NCBI GenBank assembly: GCA_029582165.1
Contig: CM055871.1
Span: forward strand, 31,385,802-31,449,801
Source of the DNA: Portulaca oleracea
Lineage: Eukaryota; Streptophyta; Magnoliopsida; Caryophyllales; Portulacaceae
Direction: 5' to 3'
Length of the DNA stretch: 64,000 nucleotides
Below are positions 1-13,138 of this stretch, piece after piece (within the stretch, counting starts at the first letter, position 1; each line of letters begins with the position of its first letter). The position numbers and the translations under genes were made by a program. The notes under the pieces were generated by a model. That model searched no databases, was not told the DNA's origin, and saw only the letters and a list, made by a program, of their open reading frames with translations.

Positions 1-840
1 TACTCTTTAAATTGATTGTTCACTGTCTGTTATGTTTGATTATGACTTTCTCTTAGCCATTATTAAGATTTGTGAAGGTTGTCATATATCACCGTGTACA
101 TCAGTATGTATAAATACTAAACAGTTTTGTAATTTTCTTCATTCATTTTATGGAATTATATTTCCTTTCCTCTTTATTGGGCATAATAGAAAGTATAAGA
201 AACAAACAACTATAAACATATTTCATATTTGGATGTTTAGATTGGAGCAGGGTGTTTGTGTGGTGGTTGGGGGGTTGTTGGGGATAGGGAATCCCTAATT
301 TGATTCGCAAACCCAACTTGATTTACAACAACAACAAACCGAGTCCAATCCAGTTAACGCCAAGTCTTTGAGATCTACATGTAGGTAACCTTTCTCATCC
401 ATGAGAGTGCATAAAGTGGCTTATTCTCACTAACCCCAAATTGATTTTTATGTTTGTTAAATTATGTACTTGGCATGGGAGGCTAACTATGAAGTATGAA
501 CATGCATTAGTTTACAACCTCCCCCCCCCCCCAAAAAAAACCATCACCTCCCTAAAAACGATAATGAGTCCAGGCTCATGATGTTCCGCGCACCCCGGCG
601 TCAGCCTCTTTCCTTTTTAAAAAAATAAACATAATGAGGCTTCTCTTTTAATTCAACATTCCAATATATTTTAAGTTTGGGTTTTTAGTCCAATTTAATT
701 ATGCTTTTCATTTATTTATTTTTAATTTTATTTTCCTTGTGATTTTCATCATATTCTTTTTATTATTTTATAATTCTTTTTTGTATTTTCAGGTACATTT
801 CAATAAAAATAATTTGTGAGAATTATAGTATATATTTATA
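1..840. other. Intergenic, no gene seen
   Basis: AT-rich sequence with no supportable gene. A C-tract followed by an A-tract lies near 518-540. The short open frame at 32-298 has no recognisable domain and looks like chance. Confidence 0.6.
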
Positions 841-844
841 AACA

Positions 845-1414
845 TCCACACTATGAATTATGAAGATTTTATGGGATATGTTATGAACATTGTGGTTATA
901 GCTTATGAGCGTCAACGTTACAAATTATATGAACATTACATGAGATATGTTTAGCGTTGTGGTTAAAGTTTATGAGCATTGTAGTATAGATTTATGAGCA
1001 GTTACGTTACAAATTAGGAACATTACATGAGATATGTTTATATGAACATTCATATACTGGTTTATGAGCATAGTAGTTTAGGTTTATAAGCATTTATATA
1101 TTAGTTTATGAGCATTGTAGTAATAATGTCAGATTATGAACATTCATGTTGAAGGTGATGAACATTCATCTACTGGTTTGTGAGCATTCATATTTATGAA
1201 CATTCATATATTTATTTGGTTATGAGTATTTTAGTAAAGACGTCAGGTTATGAGGATTCGTGTTGAAGGTTATGAACATTTGTTTTGGATGTTATGAACA
1301 CTCATCTACTGGTTCATGAGCATTCATATATGAAGTTTTGAGCATTGTTGTAGATCTTTTTGAACATCCATATTAGAAATTATGAACATAGTTTGTATTT
1401 TTTATGAGCATTTT
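845..1414. repeat. Degenerate minisatellite, core TTATGARCATT
   Basis: About 23 copies of a core close to TTATGA(A/G)CATT occur in under 600 bp, all on the same strand and spaced roughly 15-45 bases apart. Some lie in larger units that also contain CATATACTGG or TTGAAGGTTATGAAC. The array is AT-rich and ends sharply on both sides. One-strand clustering of an 11-bp core resembles the subterminal repeats of CACTA elements, but no CACTA ends were found, so the class is open. Confidence 0.75.
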
Positions 1415-3239
1415 ATAATGGTTAAATGATAAAAAAAGTTTTAAAAACTAGAATAGATCAAATTTTTTTTAAAGAAAATCGAAAACAAAATAATAAATGT
1501 ATACATCTTCTTTAAAAATAATAACTATAGTTCAATCACTTTAAAAATAGTAAAAAAAAATCATCCATTAAATTATGAATAATCAATGATGTGAATTTAA
1601 AAAAATAAAAAAATTATAAAAAAGAAAAAATTACTGGAGGCGGGCACCCCCTAGGTGCACAAGAGGTGCGTGAACCCGGGAGCACCGTCGTACTACTGCC
1701 ACCCCCCCCCCCCACCAACTAAAAAAATTAAAAGAATTTTTTTTCTCCACATCATTTGAAATATTCTTCTCATACCTTGAAGCTTGCCTTTTGCTGTAGA
1801 ATGCAAAACCTGGTAATTACAATTGAAATGATAAGAAAATTTCAATTTGATCACATTTCAATTGACTTTACAAGAATTCTAGGATAAAAATGCAACTGAA
1901 CTATGCAAAAATGACAAAAATACCATAAGAAAAAAAAACGTGTTCAAAAAATGTCATTAAACTATTGTTTATATACAAAATCACCACTTTATAAGTTGGT
2001 GACATGCTACAACAGGTAACTTATGATAATTATATTATTTACTTAGATAAGTTGTTGAATTTGAATTAATTACCCCTCCCTCTTTCTCTCACCAAAAACC
2101 ACCCCACCACCACCATGCCACACCACCACCACGCCACACCACCACCACCATGCCTTGCCTCTGATTTCCAGCACCAAAGAGCCTGACTCCTCACCCTTTC
2201 TCGTTCAAGTTCACCATCAGCTTCTCAAACCCTAAACCTACCTGCCATCCAATCACCGCACGCCCGCACCCATTCCATCGGAAACCAGTGCGCCGACCCA
2301 CTCACCGCAATCGCTGGTGCCGCCTAAAGCCACTACCAACCACCGCTGCCTTTCTCTCAGCACCCAGCGCCCGTTTAAAATTGCCTATCACCATCACCTA
2401 TTGTAATCTGACACCCAGTCATTGGCAGCCGCTACAAAAATCATCGCCCCGCCAGCCATCGGCCCAGCACACCCCATCACTGAGGAATCCTCTCTCTCTC
2501 TCTCTCTCTCCCTCCCCCCCCCCCCCCCGCGCCATGGGGAATTGGATTTCATTGGATGGAAACCCTAACCCTAAATACCTAAACTGGGATTCGGTGTTTG
2601 GGGGTCTAGTTTTTGAGTTTAGAGAGAGAGAGAGAGAGTAAAACCCCAAAAAATTTGAAGGCGTTGACCGTTACATCGTTAATTATTTAAGTTTGACTTT
2701 GTTGAGATTTTATCGGATTATTTCTGCTAATACTTGAGCTAGTAGGACCATTGAGAGACTAACAAGGTTATTTTAGTCATTTTCTATATGCATGGGAGTG
2801 TTGCATGAGAGTATGGGCAAGACAATAATTTTATGTGCCTAATATTGTATGAGTTATGTGTTCTTCATTTAATTTTTGTGGTTAGTATTTTGGAAATTAT
2901 AATTTTATTTATTTTCCTAATAACTATATTTAGCAACAACAGATTTTAATTTATTTTATTTTTCTTTTTGGAGGTATAAATAATCGCTAAATTTCCCAAA
3001 CCTTATCCTAACCCTAGCCTCCATCCCTCTCTCCCTCTCTTCTTCCTTCCTACTGATAACCTCCACCCAACCACCAGCGCCTTCCGCCGCGCCGCCACCA
3101 CAATCGGTCGGAAACCGTCACCGACCACCCTCTCAACCAAAGGAAACATCCAACAAGTCACAATATCTTTTCAATTCCATTACTTACAATAATTGAATAT
3201 GAAACTGTAATAGCAAATATAACGCTTAAATCTTTCTCA
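1415..3239. other. Intergenic with simple repeats
   Basis: No gene is supported. The stretch contains CCACCA-rich sequence (about 2100-2155), a CT run followed by a C-tract (about 2490-2528), a GA run (about 2620-2638) and telo-box-like AACCCTA motifs (about 2563 and 3009). The open frames at 2288-2641 (+) and 2419-2649 (-) are low-complexity and overlap each other. Confidence 0.55.
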
Positions 3240-3247
3240 ACCAAAGG

Positions 3248-3414
3248 CAGTGGCGGATCCCCATTGTGCTTGGGGGTTGCCATGGCCACCCTAGGCCAAA
3301 AAATACAAAGAAAAAAATAGTAAAATTAAGAGAAAAAATTAAGGATTTTATGTTATTATGTGATCGTAACAGTGTAGTGGCCACCCCTATTTCGAACATC
3401 TAAATCCGCCACTG
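3248..3414. mobile_element. hAT-type MITE, 8-bp TSD
   Basis: A 167-bp non-coding element. It begins CAGTGGCGGATCC and ends AATCCGCCACTG, which are inverted repeats. It is flanked by a perfect 8-bp duplication ACCAAAGG (3240-3247 and 3415-3422). An 8-bp duplication is typical of hAT transposition. The elements at 9695 and 32434 have near-identical ends. Confidence 0.9.
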
Positions 3415-3422
3415 ACCAAAGG

Positions 3423-4796
3423 AATAGATAAGCATAGCATACTCACCATTTGGTTGAAGTACTGATGAAGAGATCTAGGCCCATCTTCAAAAGGTAAATT
3501 TAATGCCCTTGATTCAACTGAAACCGACAGCAAATAAACCATCAAATTCGTTGAATAGAATGTCAAAAAGATAAGATCTTGCACAATACAGACTTGAGGG
3601 GATAACAAGACTGAAACCAAAATGTATACCAAAGTAAAGAATTGGAGCTTGAGAGGATGCGGTATGAATGTTTGCAGCTAAATTTTGTTGAACCCTTGCA
3701 CCAAAATTAGCTCTGCCACCTCATAGTTGTTGAATTTCGATCATCCAACTGAAGAAAGTTGATACCAACAACACTTCAGATATCATCCAGAGAAACCCTA
3801 AAGACTGGATGAACAAAGATTTTACCAATGACCAGGGGCGAATTTAGGTTTCGCGTGGGGCTGTCAAATTCATGGGTAATTTCAATTTATTAAAATTTTT
3901 CAGTTTTTGCCTAAATTTACCAAAATTTACCAAAAGTTATCAAAGTTACAAAACAAAAAAAAAATTTTAATATATTAATGTAAATTTGTAAAAAGTTACC
4001 AAACAGGTCATAGCTGGTTAGACGATCTTTGATCTACTTCGGAATCATAAAAGTTGTAAAAGAGGTAATGTCAGCAAGTCCAAGAATTCTAAGTCAATGC
4101 ATTTCTTTGGTTGGTTGGAGTACTTTTGCTGATTTTGGTAGTGCATAGGATTTATCTTTACATCGGTGGTATGCAGCCTATGTGTGTGCAACTAATGAAA
4201 AGCTAATAGGGTCTGTACTTGTGCTTTAAGTGCATTATTTTAATATGTTGAATAAAGTTAAGGTTGACTGCCCACTACTAATCTAAAAACAAAAGAACAT
4301 GATTAAATGAATAATAACATGAACTCGCTAGCTCATATGGTCTTGGTTCCGTAGGATTTTTCTAATGAAATTTGAATACAATCAGTTTTATCTTAATAAA
4401 CATTAAAGGAAGAGAGAATTGAAAAGGTTCTCGTAAATATCAACCAACTTTTGTTCAATTAATACATTATTTATCTCGAGGTTCCATTCTCAATATATAA
4501 GTGGATGTATATTCCTTAGTGCATGAAGTGTCCAATCTTATCTAAATAGGTCTTTACGTTCAACAATGTCTCCTACGTAACCCATTGCCTTTAATTAAAA
4601 CCGAGTAAAACTTACTTACAACTAAGCCCTAATCGAAAACATAAGAATAGTGAGGCACAAATTCAACATATGATCCGATATTAACTGAATTAGATCTGAA
4701 CATTGAATAAGACCAAAGTCATTCAGATTCTCAAGACAAGCTTATTTATTTCATCGACCCAAAAGTTATTCTACAACCTAAACGAACTCTCGCGAA
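3423..4796. other. Intergenic, no gene seen
   Basis: AT-rich sequence; the minus frame at 3387-3632 has no recognisable domain. Nothing else could be supported. Confidence 0.5.
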
Positions 4797-5388
4797 TAGA
4801 CCTGTCAATACGGGCGGGCGGGCGGGTTACGGGTCGGTCGTATATCGGGTTCGGGTAAATACGGGTCGGGTATATTTCGGGTTCGGGTAAATACGGATCG
4901 GGTGTATTCCGGTTTCGGGCGGTTTGGGTCGGGTTTACGGGTCATGACCACCCTTTTTCTCAGTCACTTACAACTAATAAAATTGATTATAATTAGTCAA
5001 AGACGCCTATGTAATGTATCATTCCATTCCAAGTTCGATCACCATGATATATCATAGTTGTATTGACATATTAATATACACCTAATGGACAAAATTTAAC
5101 AATCTTCAAGTCTACAAGTATTATGCGGTTTACATCAACAATCACGAATAACAATACTTATGAAATATATAGGGTGGTTTTGGAAATTCCATGAAAATTA
5201 AGGCCCAAAAGTATGGTATTGGGTGGTTTAAAATTAAAGTGTCTGACCCAACGGGTCGACCCAAACCTAACCCAACCTGACCCGTTTTTTACCGGGTTCT
5301 TTGGGGTCGGGTCATTTTCGGGTCCCGGGTCGGAATTTCGTGTTCAAAACCCACTTTTTCCGGGTCGGGTCGAGAATTGCCAGGTCTA
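4797..5388. mobile_element. hAT-type MITE rich in CGGGT/ACCCG
   Basis: A 592-bp element starting TAGACCTGTCAAT and ending ATTGCCAGGTCTA, flanked by a perfect 8-bp duplication CTCGCGAA (4789-4796 and 5389-5396). Both subterminal regions are packed with GGGTCGGGT-type repeats. This is a known style of plant non-autonomous hAT element. It has no transposase; the open frame at 5213-5449 inside it is repeat-derived. Confidence 0.9.
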
Positions 5389-5396
5389 CTCGCGAA

Positions 5397-7476
5397 TCAT
5401 ATTAACCAAACATAACTCGATCGGAAATCAACTTGACACAGATAACTAGAACTACCAAAGAGGTGTCAACCAAAACCACCATCCAACCATAGCATTAAAG
5501 TTCAAATCTTGATGAAAACAAAAATTTCCAATTATATAAAAATTGTAAGTTGATGAGTCATACTTATTATAATCAGTTTGATACATCTTTTTTCTAACCT
5601 TTAAAATTTAATAGTGATCACCTCTAAAATAGAGATCCTACGGCAAAATTTATCCCAAAAAAAAAAAAAAAACCCCAAAGTAAAGCATCCAAACGCATTA
5701 AAAGGTAGATAGTCTTATCCTTGAAAGTTTGAAACAAAATCTATTAAAGATAAGGAGCCATGGAGTGATCCATAATGTGGGAAAAGTCAAGCCCAAATCT
5801 ATGACAGAAAAGTTGAGGAGGAATATAATGGTGTCAGGTTCCAAATCTAATCCAAATAGGCCCCAACCCTTTACAATGCGGCATGTGACCATATCCTACA
5901 TACATGCCTTTAAGAATAGCTACGCCTACGCATTATCAAAATCTAATTGCACCATGCATGACCATACCATACTGCTATCAAGTCAGTAGAATTCTGAACT
6001 GTTCAAGACAAGACAAGATTCATCAATTCAGTAATATATATATATATATATATGTGCATATGCATATGCGTGTGTGTATTTGTCATCATGTATATGTGTG
6101 TGTAAAACATAAGAAATAATAAAAGGATTTCAGGATTAACTAACTATTATTGATTTCACTTTTCTCCTCTACTTACTTATCATATTTTCTCTCTTCACAT
6201 ACCACATCAACCATACCTTCTACAAATTATACCATACAATTTCATATCTTGCCGCAATTTCCACAATATCCCCACACCGCAACATTTCCGCATCTTACTA
6301 ACCTCACATAAGAACATGGAATTTTAAATTTTAAAATTTTAAAAATTAAAAACTAAAAAATGGATGTATTTAATAAATAAAAATGAAAGTTATAAAATTA
6401 ACAAAATGAAAAACGAATATCTCTAAATTTTTCTTTATTTTTTATTTTTTTTGAAATATAGTTCACATACATTTAACATTATATAAAACACAACAATGTT
6501 CCAAATATTATATCTAAACATACATAAATTTACTAAAATTTACCAAAATTTATCAAAAATAACATTTAATTTACCACACCATTTACCATTGAATTTTACA
6601 GACCCTTGGGTAATTTATAGTGATACATTTTGGCCTACATGCACACAAACAACCTCAAACCACAAACAATTTCGTGCAAAAGGAGATTAATTATATTTTT
6701 TTTTCTCAAAAAAATTATATATATGTATATATATAGGCTTTTTTTAAAAAAAAATTGTTTACAGTCCATGTTTCACAATTATAATATTTTCAAAAATGAG
6801 TTCTCCTGAACTAGTTCTAAGCTTATTTGATGAACTGTTTGGAATTTTGAGTTTCTTTTTTTTTCTTCTTTTGCATGGAAAAAGGAGAAAGGGGGAATTT
6901 TGAGTTTCTTTCTTAAATCTTTTACGAGGTTTTTTTATATAATTATTATAATTCTATTTCAAACTTATTTTTATCAACTTTTGCTAAGCTAAATTTATTG
7001 TGGAAAAAAATAAGGTGGAAGAAACAGATTTTACAGTAATAAGTTGAGATAAATTCAAATCAGATTATGTCAAATCATGCATTTTTGAATCAAACAGGGG
7101 CTAATAATCCATCAGATAAAAAAATGCCTGGAAAAAGCTAGCTCATACCAGTAAGGCTCCGTTCTTTTATGTGGTACTGTAAATTACCGCACCGCACATT
7201 AACGGAACTTACCAAAATCCACTATAATTTACCACACCTTTCCATTTATTTTTTTTAATAATTAATTTTCTATTTCAACAACTATTTATTATTTTCACCG
7301 TAACTTACCGTAATCTACCACAATTTACTGCAAATTGCCGTACCGTAACTTATCATACCACAAACTTAATGCATAAAATAACGTAGACCGAGAACCGCAT
7401 GTTGGAAAATTATGACAAAATGCCGCGCCAGAAATTACTAGTGCACTAGTGCTTTAATTTTCCATGTTAATTACTA
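5397..7476. other. Intergenic with AT/GT microsatellite
   Basis: No gene is supported. A TA run passing into GTGTG sequence lies at about 6033-6105. The stretch 7155-7395 is rich in TTACCG/CGGTAA in both orientations and may be an old TIR element, but no target duplication was found. Confidence 0.5.
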
Positions 7477-7733
7477 CTCCCTCCGTTCCATATTAATTGT
7501 CGTCTTTAGAAATTATGCAGTCAAATTTTAAAAATTTTAACCATAGATTTCTCAATATATACAATGAGTTGTTATATAAAATTACCACCATTAGATTTGT
7601 GACGAAAAATACTATCATAAAAGTATAATATTGCAATTGTTAATAATATATTATTGTAAGAAATTATCAATAAAAGAGTAATATTGGAGACCGTGAAAAT
7701 CAAAATTATGATAATTAATATGGACGGAGTGAG
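7477..7733. mobile_element. Stowaway-like MITE, TA TSD
   Basis: A 257-bp AT-rich element. It starts CTCCCTCCGTTCCATATTAA and ends with the inverse (TTAATATGGACGGAGTGAG), between TA dinucleotides (7475-7476 and 7734-7735). Related copies in this window are at 11495-11615 (fragment), 13139-13636 and 40406-40629 (truncated). Confidence 0.88.
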
Positions 7734-7735
7734 TA

Positions 7736-8986
7736 GTTGTATATTTGTATCATGAAATTGAGAAATCTGAGGATAAACCGGAGGATCGAAGCATGGATGA
7801 TAGTGGTACTAGTGGACAGTATTTTAATTAATCCAATAAAACTGACGTCACCAAGTATGTAAGCATAGGGATATAAACTTTTATACTATAAATAAATATA
7901 ATATAAAATAATGGTTTTATTTATTTGTGTGAAAATTGGAAAATACTTAAAATATAGACAGAATGAATGTAAACTGTATTAGGTTGAAAGGACTGAGCAT
8001 GTGGCAAACATTGGATGTCTCACAATACCTGATCATTCAGACATCAGATCAAGCTGGCCATAGGCCTTGGCTACCCAAATTGTGAATTTTATACTTTAAT
8101 TATTTGTGAAATAATTACGTGCATAAAACCCAATTATTTATAGGTACCACTGTATGGTAATAGACCTAGCAAAACTTATTCGAAACTCGAAAACTCGAAC
8201 CACTTTACCAGAACTCATACCCGAACTAGCATCCGAAATTAATAATGTCAATCAATTTGGATTCAAGCAACAAAAATGACCCAACCATGCCCGAACCGAA
8301 CCCGAAAATTTTTATAAACTACAATTTGCTACCCTTAGTCAAAATGATCAAATCTAATTCAATTCAAACCCGACCCAAATTGACTTGACCTTAAGTGAAT
8401 TAAATTAGGAAAAGCATAACCGGAACCGATCCATACCCATACATAAATTGAATCGACTCTTAACTGAATCTAGGGAAAACCAAATTTACCCATACCCATG
8501 ACGCGACCTACCTTGACCCAAATCTGAAGTGAATCGATCTTAAACAACGCAAATTAAACCCAATTCAAACTATTTTTTCCATGTGTCGAAGTGATTCAAC
8601 CCGCTATCAATTGACTTTGAACATCCTAAAATAAATTGAGTTAACTTTTGTTTACAACTTAACATTTTTTTTATTTCATGAAAAATAATAGCACTTTTAA
8701 GACAAAAAAAATTGTTGTGAGGTGACATGGATTATTAGAAACTAACAATTTGGTCCAAAGTTTTCATTATTGTACTGAAAGATTCAATATATTTTAATTT
8801 TACTGGCTAGGGGTGAAAATCCGGTGATTTAAACGATTTCCAGTTTAGAAATTAATTAGAAAAGACGAAATTACCCTTATTTTTTGGTTTAATTTATCTT
8901 TGATGTCAATATCCTCTCTCTACCTCCTAGCTTTCTCTTTCGTCTCCATTGATGAGTCCTTTGAGCAAGATCACCTCCTGCCACCA
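7736..8986. other. Intergenic, possible decayed hAT MITE
   Basis: No gene is seen. From about 8161 to 8630 the sequence is rich in CCCGAAC/AACCCG words and starts TAGACCTAGC, much like the element at 4797. No matching 8-bp duplication was found, so this is only a suggestion. Confidence 0.4.
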
Positions 8987-9670
8987 TGTTGGAGTATTTC
9001 AAGAGTTAAGAGGCATAAAGTATAAGTTATAAGCATAGGATCGACCGGAAAGGTCGAATATAAGCTTAACAAAGAAAATGGACTCAACACGGATCGTGTT
9101 CAGTATGACACGAACTGTATTGACGTCCAGAGAGTTTAGAAAGTGTTCACAGGTTCAACACGGACCATGTTGATCGAAGACGGGTCGGTTGCGCACTGTT
9201 GGGATTGTTTTTTGAAATCCCTTTATTTATGCCTCGTGATCAATTGATATTATGCATGTTTATCGATAATATTGACTGAGAAATCAGTCATGATTTCTCA
9301 TAAATATTAGTCAACCTAATCCCTTGGATTATGCTTAATTCAATTGGCAAGTTTGACTTTCTTTTGGCTCCATAAGAACTCTATATAAGGTAGATGAATT
9401 GCACATTCATCCACACCCTCAATCTTCCTCTATTCTTTTCTAGAGAGTTTTAACACACTCCTAAGGTGTTGAACTGCAGCAACATTCTTGAGAGTTCATG
9501 AGAAATCTTGAACTTTGCTTACAAGAAGTTAGGTTTTACCCTTGAGTCTTTTCACGGTCTAATGAATAAGTCTTAAGGAGAGACAGACTTGCCCTCGACT
9601 CCTAGCCACCCAAGTGATCCTTCATCTTCCATGTGACCGTGTTTTCTCCATCTCATTATTTTTTCCAACA
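8987..9670 (+). mobile_element. LTR-like segment, possible solo LTR
   Basis: A 684-bp segment that begins TGTTGG and ends CCAACA. It has a TATA-like box (CTATATAAGG at 9381-9390) followed by pyrimidine-rich sequence, as expected for U3-R-U5. The 5-bp flanks do not match and no primer-binding site follows, so a solo LTR is inferred, not shown. Confidence 0.45.
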
Positions 9671-9694
9671 ATCTTAAGACTTATTGTCACCATA

Positions 9695-10880
9695 CAGTGG
9701 CGAAGCCACCTTGGGTCAAGGAGGGTCAATTGACCCCCCAACTTTTTTGAAAAAAAAAAGTTAATTTGGAGCTGTTTTGATAATAAAAATTGAATATATA
9801 ATTAATTGTGACACAAAAGTATATCATAATTTCAAGTAGCAGGATGGTCGTGGGTTTTTTAGGCGCGCTGCAAATCTCCCAGAGCTGAAGGGTTCGAAGC
9901 TTCCCTTTAGCAATCTCATGTAATTTTTTCCCTGTGCCTTACTGCCGCAGATCTCCCAGAGGTTGTGGGTTCAAAGCTTCCCTTTAGCAATCTCATGTAA
10001 TTTTTTTCCCTGCGTCTCACTGTCATCAACAACTAGCTCCAAATTGCTAGTCTACCATACAATTTACTAAGTTCTAAAAATCAAAGCAATACTTAAAGTA
10101 AGGTATGTTATTTTATAAGCTATTATGATTAATTTATTAGCTTTTGCTTTCCCAAAGAAATTTATTAATTTTGGTTGAATTTGTATTGAATAATTTGTAA
10201 ATTAGCTAATTTAGTGTTTATAAATAAAATGATTAGAGTTGTTGGTTTTATTTTGTTCAAAAGTCTTAATATAATTAGCTTTATAAAGTCTTAATTTATA
10301 ATTGATTGGTTTCAAATTAAAATGTTGATGTTGGATGTACTTGTAGATGGGAAGGAAATCCGCCTGTTTTCTTGTTGGATGTATTAATTGCTGATAGTTT
10401 GAATCTTCGTTAATGCTACCCTTTGAAAGCACTTTGCAAAAAAAAAAAAAATTATTGTTGCGAGATGATAACCGTATTATTGTTTATAGTTGATTTTTAC
10501 TAATCGAATATGAATATGCTTCAGCGGAATTTTTGAATTTATGAAGTTAATTTTTTTATAATTGTTTTGATTTAGCGGAAGTTTTGATTTATAAAGTTAA
10601 TCCTTTTTTTTTCAATTGTTTGTCAATTTCAAATAAAGCAATTTTTAGCAAGAGAGTGAAGACATTACATATTTCATGTTCTAAGACACAAAATCCTTCA
10701 TTACCTTAACAAAGTACACAAAATTTATCTGTATGTATTTTTGTTTTGATAACTAGTGTTGATCATGAAATTTGATGTTGCTTGAATTTGTTAAATTTTC
10801 CGAATTCATTCATACATAATTATATTCTTTGTTAAGTTTCAGTTTGACACCCCTTAGTTTGAATCCTGGCTTCGCCATTG
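9695..10880. mobile_element. Non-autonomous hAT element, 1.2 kb
   Basis: Starts CAGTGGCGAAGCC and ends GGCTTCGCCATTG, with a perfect 8-bp duplication TCACCATA (9687-9694 and 10881-10888). The ends match the smaller elements at 3248 and 32434, so this is a larger member of the same family. It has no transposase frame. Inside, 9874-10027 is a tandem duplication of a ~77-bp unit containing GGGTTCGAAGC, which resembles a Pol III B box. The minus frame at 10211-10432 has no recognisable domain. Confidence 0.88.
9874..10027 (+). repeat. Two-copy 77-bp tandem duplication in the hAT element
   Basis: The words ATCTCCCAGAG, AAGCTTCCCTTTAGCAATC and TCATGTAATTTTTT recur with a period of 77 bases. The copies differ by several substitutions, so the duplication is not recent. 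Confidence 0.8.
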
Positions 10881-11494
10881 TCACCATAGATGATCGAGTT
10901 TGAGGAATGGAATTTCAAGATCGCGCGAGATGTTATGGAATCAAAAGATAAGTTTATGTTGCATTATACAAGTTCTTGTTTATTCAAGTTTATTGCTTTT
11001 TTAATTATCAAGATTATTAATCAATTGTGATTCATTTGATTAATGTAGTTAAATTATTGATCGGTTGTGGCAATGGTGATTGGTGGTTATACTCAAGAGG
11101 TTCAAGGAGTATGATGAGATTGGCATCATCGAGATAAGTTATTTATTTTAATTAAGATGACACTGGTTTGTTTTAAAGTGGTATAATCCTATTTGATTTG
11201 AAATTGGATTAATTCAAATTAAATGATTAATTAGAAACATGTTGAGATTTATTTATACGCATTGTTAAGACACCATTTATATGTTTTCAAGAAAGTGGTG
11301 TGTTGAGAGTACATGCTTGTTTTCCATTGTTTCTGTTAAGTGTGATTTTATTATTTGTCAAGTAAATCACAAAGTGCCATTGATAAGTGAGTTTATGGTT
11401 TTTATGGCATGTTTTGTTTTTCTATGATTAAGTATATATATGTGTTATTCATATATGAGTTGTTTTGTTATATTAAATGGTCCAGATATTGAGA

Positions 11495-11615
11495 AAATAT
11501 TATTTTTCATTACGAATCTAACAATATTATTTTTACATAAAAAGTAATTGTATATATTGAGAAATTTCTGATCATACAATTTTCAAATACGATAATCAAT
11601 ATAAAACGGAGAAAG
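11495..11615 (-). mobile_element. Fragment of a Stowaway-like MITE
   Basis: Reading the minus strand from 11615, the sequence follows the element at 7477: CTCCGTTTTATATTGATTATC, then TTTCTCAATATATACAAT, then TTAGATTCGTAATGAAAAAT. It stops about halfway, so this is one end of a truncated copy. A TA follows the intact end. Confidence 0.7.
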
Positions 11616-11764
11616 TACTACATATCAGCTCTTACGGACCTCTTTGTACGTGTGTGTATTTTCTTACAACTACTAGCATTTACTTGCTTATGTACACAAA
11701 CAAGCACTTACATACACTTTTAGCCTAAAAGTTGTTTAGGTTAATAAATGAACAAATAACATTT

Positions 11765-12701
11765 ACTCCCCTCCAAGTTTTTAGATAAGAGGAATTTACC
11801 CTCTGCCTTTGAAAAATCACATATATCCCACCTCACATTTATAGTTATGATAGATATCTACCAAATCCGAGCATATTTATGGAGTAGACAAAGACGCCCT
11901 TGCTTTTTATGATGAAAAGATAAAAATGTCGTCCCCTTTATCTTCCTCTTTCTCCCCCTCCAACTGTGTTCCTCTGTAACTCCAACTCCCTTGTAAACTT
12001 CATCCTCTGTTTTTCCATCTCCATCATCTGCTGTGATTCTGTTGGGGAATTGGTGTCCCTCAAATTCTATGAATTTCAGACTTGATCAATTCAATTGAAT
12101 CTGTTGCACTTTCTTTAGTCCTCAGGCATATCTTTTCCTCATAACAGTCAATCATACCTACCCAAATTTATATTTCTCTCTCTTCTTCTCTTCTCCGTCT
12201 CACTAAAACCCTCACATCCAATTATGTCCTTTTGCAAGCTAGACAGAGGGATACAATAGGGTTTTGCTAATATCAGATCTTATCACCCCCTCTCATCTTT
12301 TCCCCAGTGGCGCTCTCATTTTTTCATCTCTTCAAAATAGGTATCGTCTTTTCTCGTCTCTTTTCATCCATTTTTGGAAATAAGGAAGCTCGGATCTTGG
12401 TTCTTAGGCTTGACAATTCTTCTGAACAAATTGCAACAGATGATGGAGATTGAGAAACAGAGGATGAAGTTTGCAAGGAGTTGGAGTTGTAAAGGAACAC
12501 GGCTGGAGAGGGAGAAAAAGGAAGATAAAGGGAAGGACATTTTCGTCTTTTCACCATAAAGTGTAGAGGCATTTTTATCTATTCTATACATTTGTCCGAA
12601 TTTAATAGATATCTATCAGAAATATAAAGGTTAGATAGGATATATGTGATTTCTCAAAGGTGGAGAGTAAATTCCTCTTATCCTAAAACTTGGAGGAAAG
12701 T
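11765..12701. mobile_element. Long-TIR (MULE-like) element
   Basis: A 937-bp segment with diverged inverted repeats of roughly 250 bp or more at each end. Both ends carry CCTCCAAGTTTT, ATAAGAGGAATTTAC, AAATCACATATATCC and TAGATATCTA in mirrored order. Long TIRs around unique DNA suggest a MULE. The core (about 12040-12360) is unlike the arms and could be acquired DNA; I do not recognise it. No clear 9-bp duplication was found. The open frames in the arms mirror one another and are not genes. Confidence 0.7.
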
Positions 12702-13138
12702 TATAAATATTATTAGTTCGTTAATAAATATTAAGATTTATTTTGTCACTTTTATTATTTAAAAATGAATATATATAACACAGTAACATGTATCTTTAAT
12801 CCAGTTAATCAATACAATAGTGCACTTAAGCACATGTTTTGAGACATGTATAATTTATTATACATTCTACTTTTTTTCCAATATACAATCAGTGCTACTT
12901 GACCATTTCATTTTCAATTTATTTGTCTAAACTACTTAGTTAAAACTTAGTTATTTTTCTCATTCACCTTCCAATGTCAAATTCAATAATTTTGATACAC
13001 TGTATAATGTATAAGTACAATTATTGCTTGAACACTGGATATTAGAAAAAAGCCAATTAATTGCTTCAACCTTTTTTTTATTGTCAAATTGCTTTAACAT
13101 TTAACACATTGGTCCATGCTTCATGTGATTAAAGACTA

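Noticed and set aside
2288..2641. Plus-strand 117-codon frame as a gene
   Set aside because: Pro/Ser-rich translation of CT, CCA and poly-C repeats, with no domain; the opposite strand is open too.
8987..9670. Confident solo LTR
   Set aside because: Ends and TATA fit, but the 5-bp flanks differ; kept only at low confidence.
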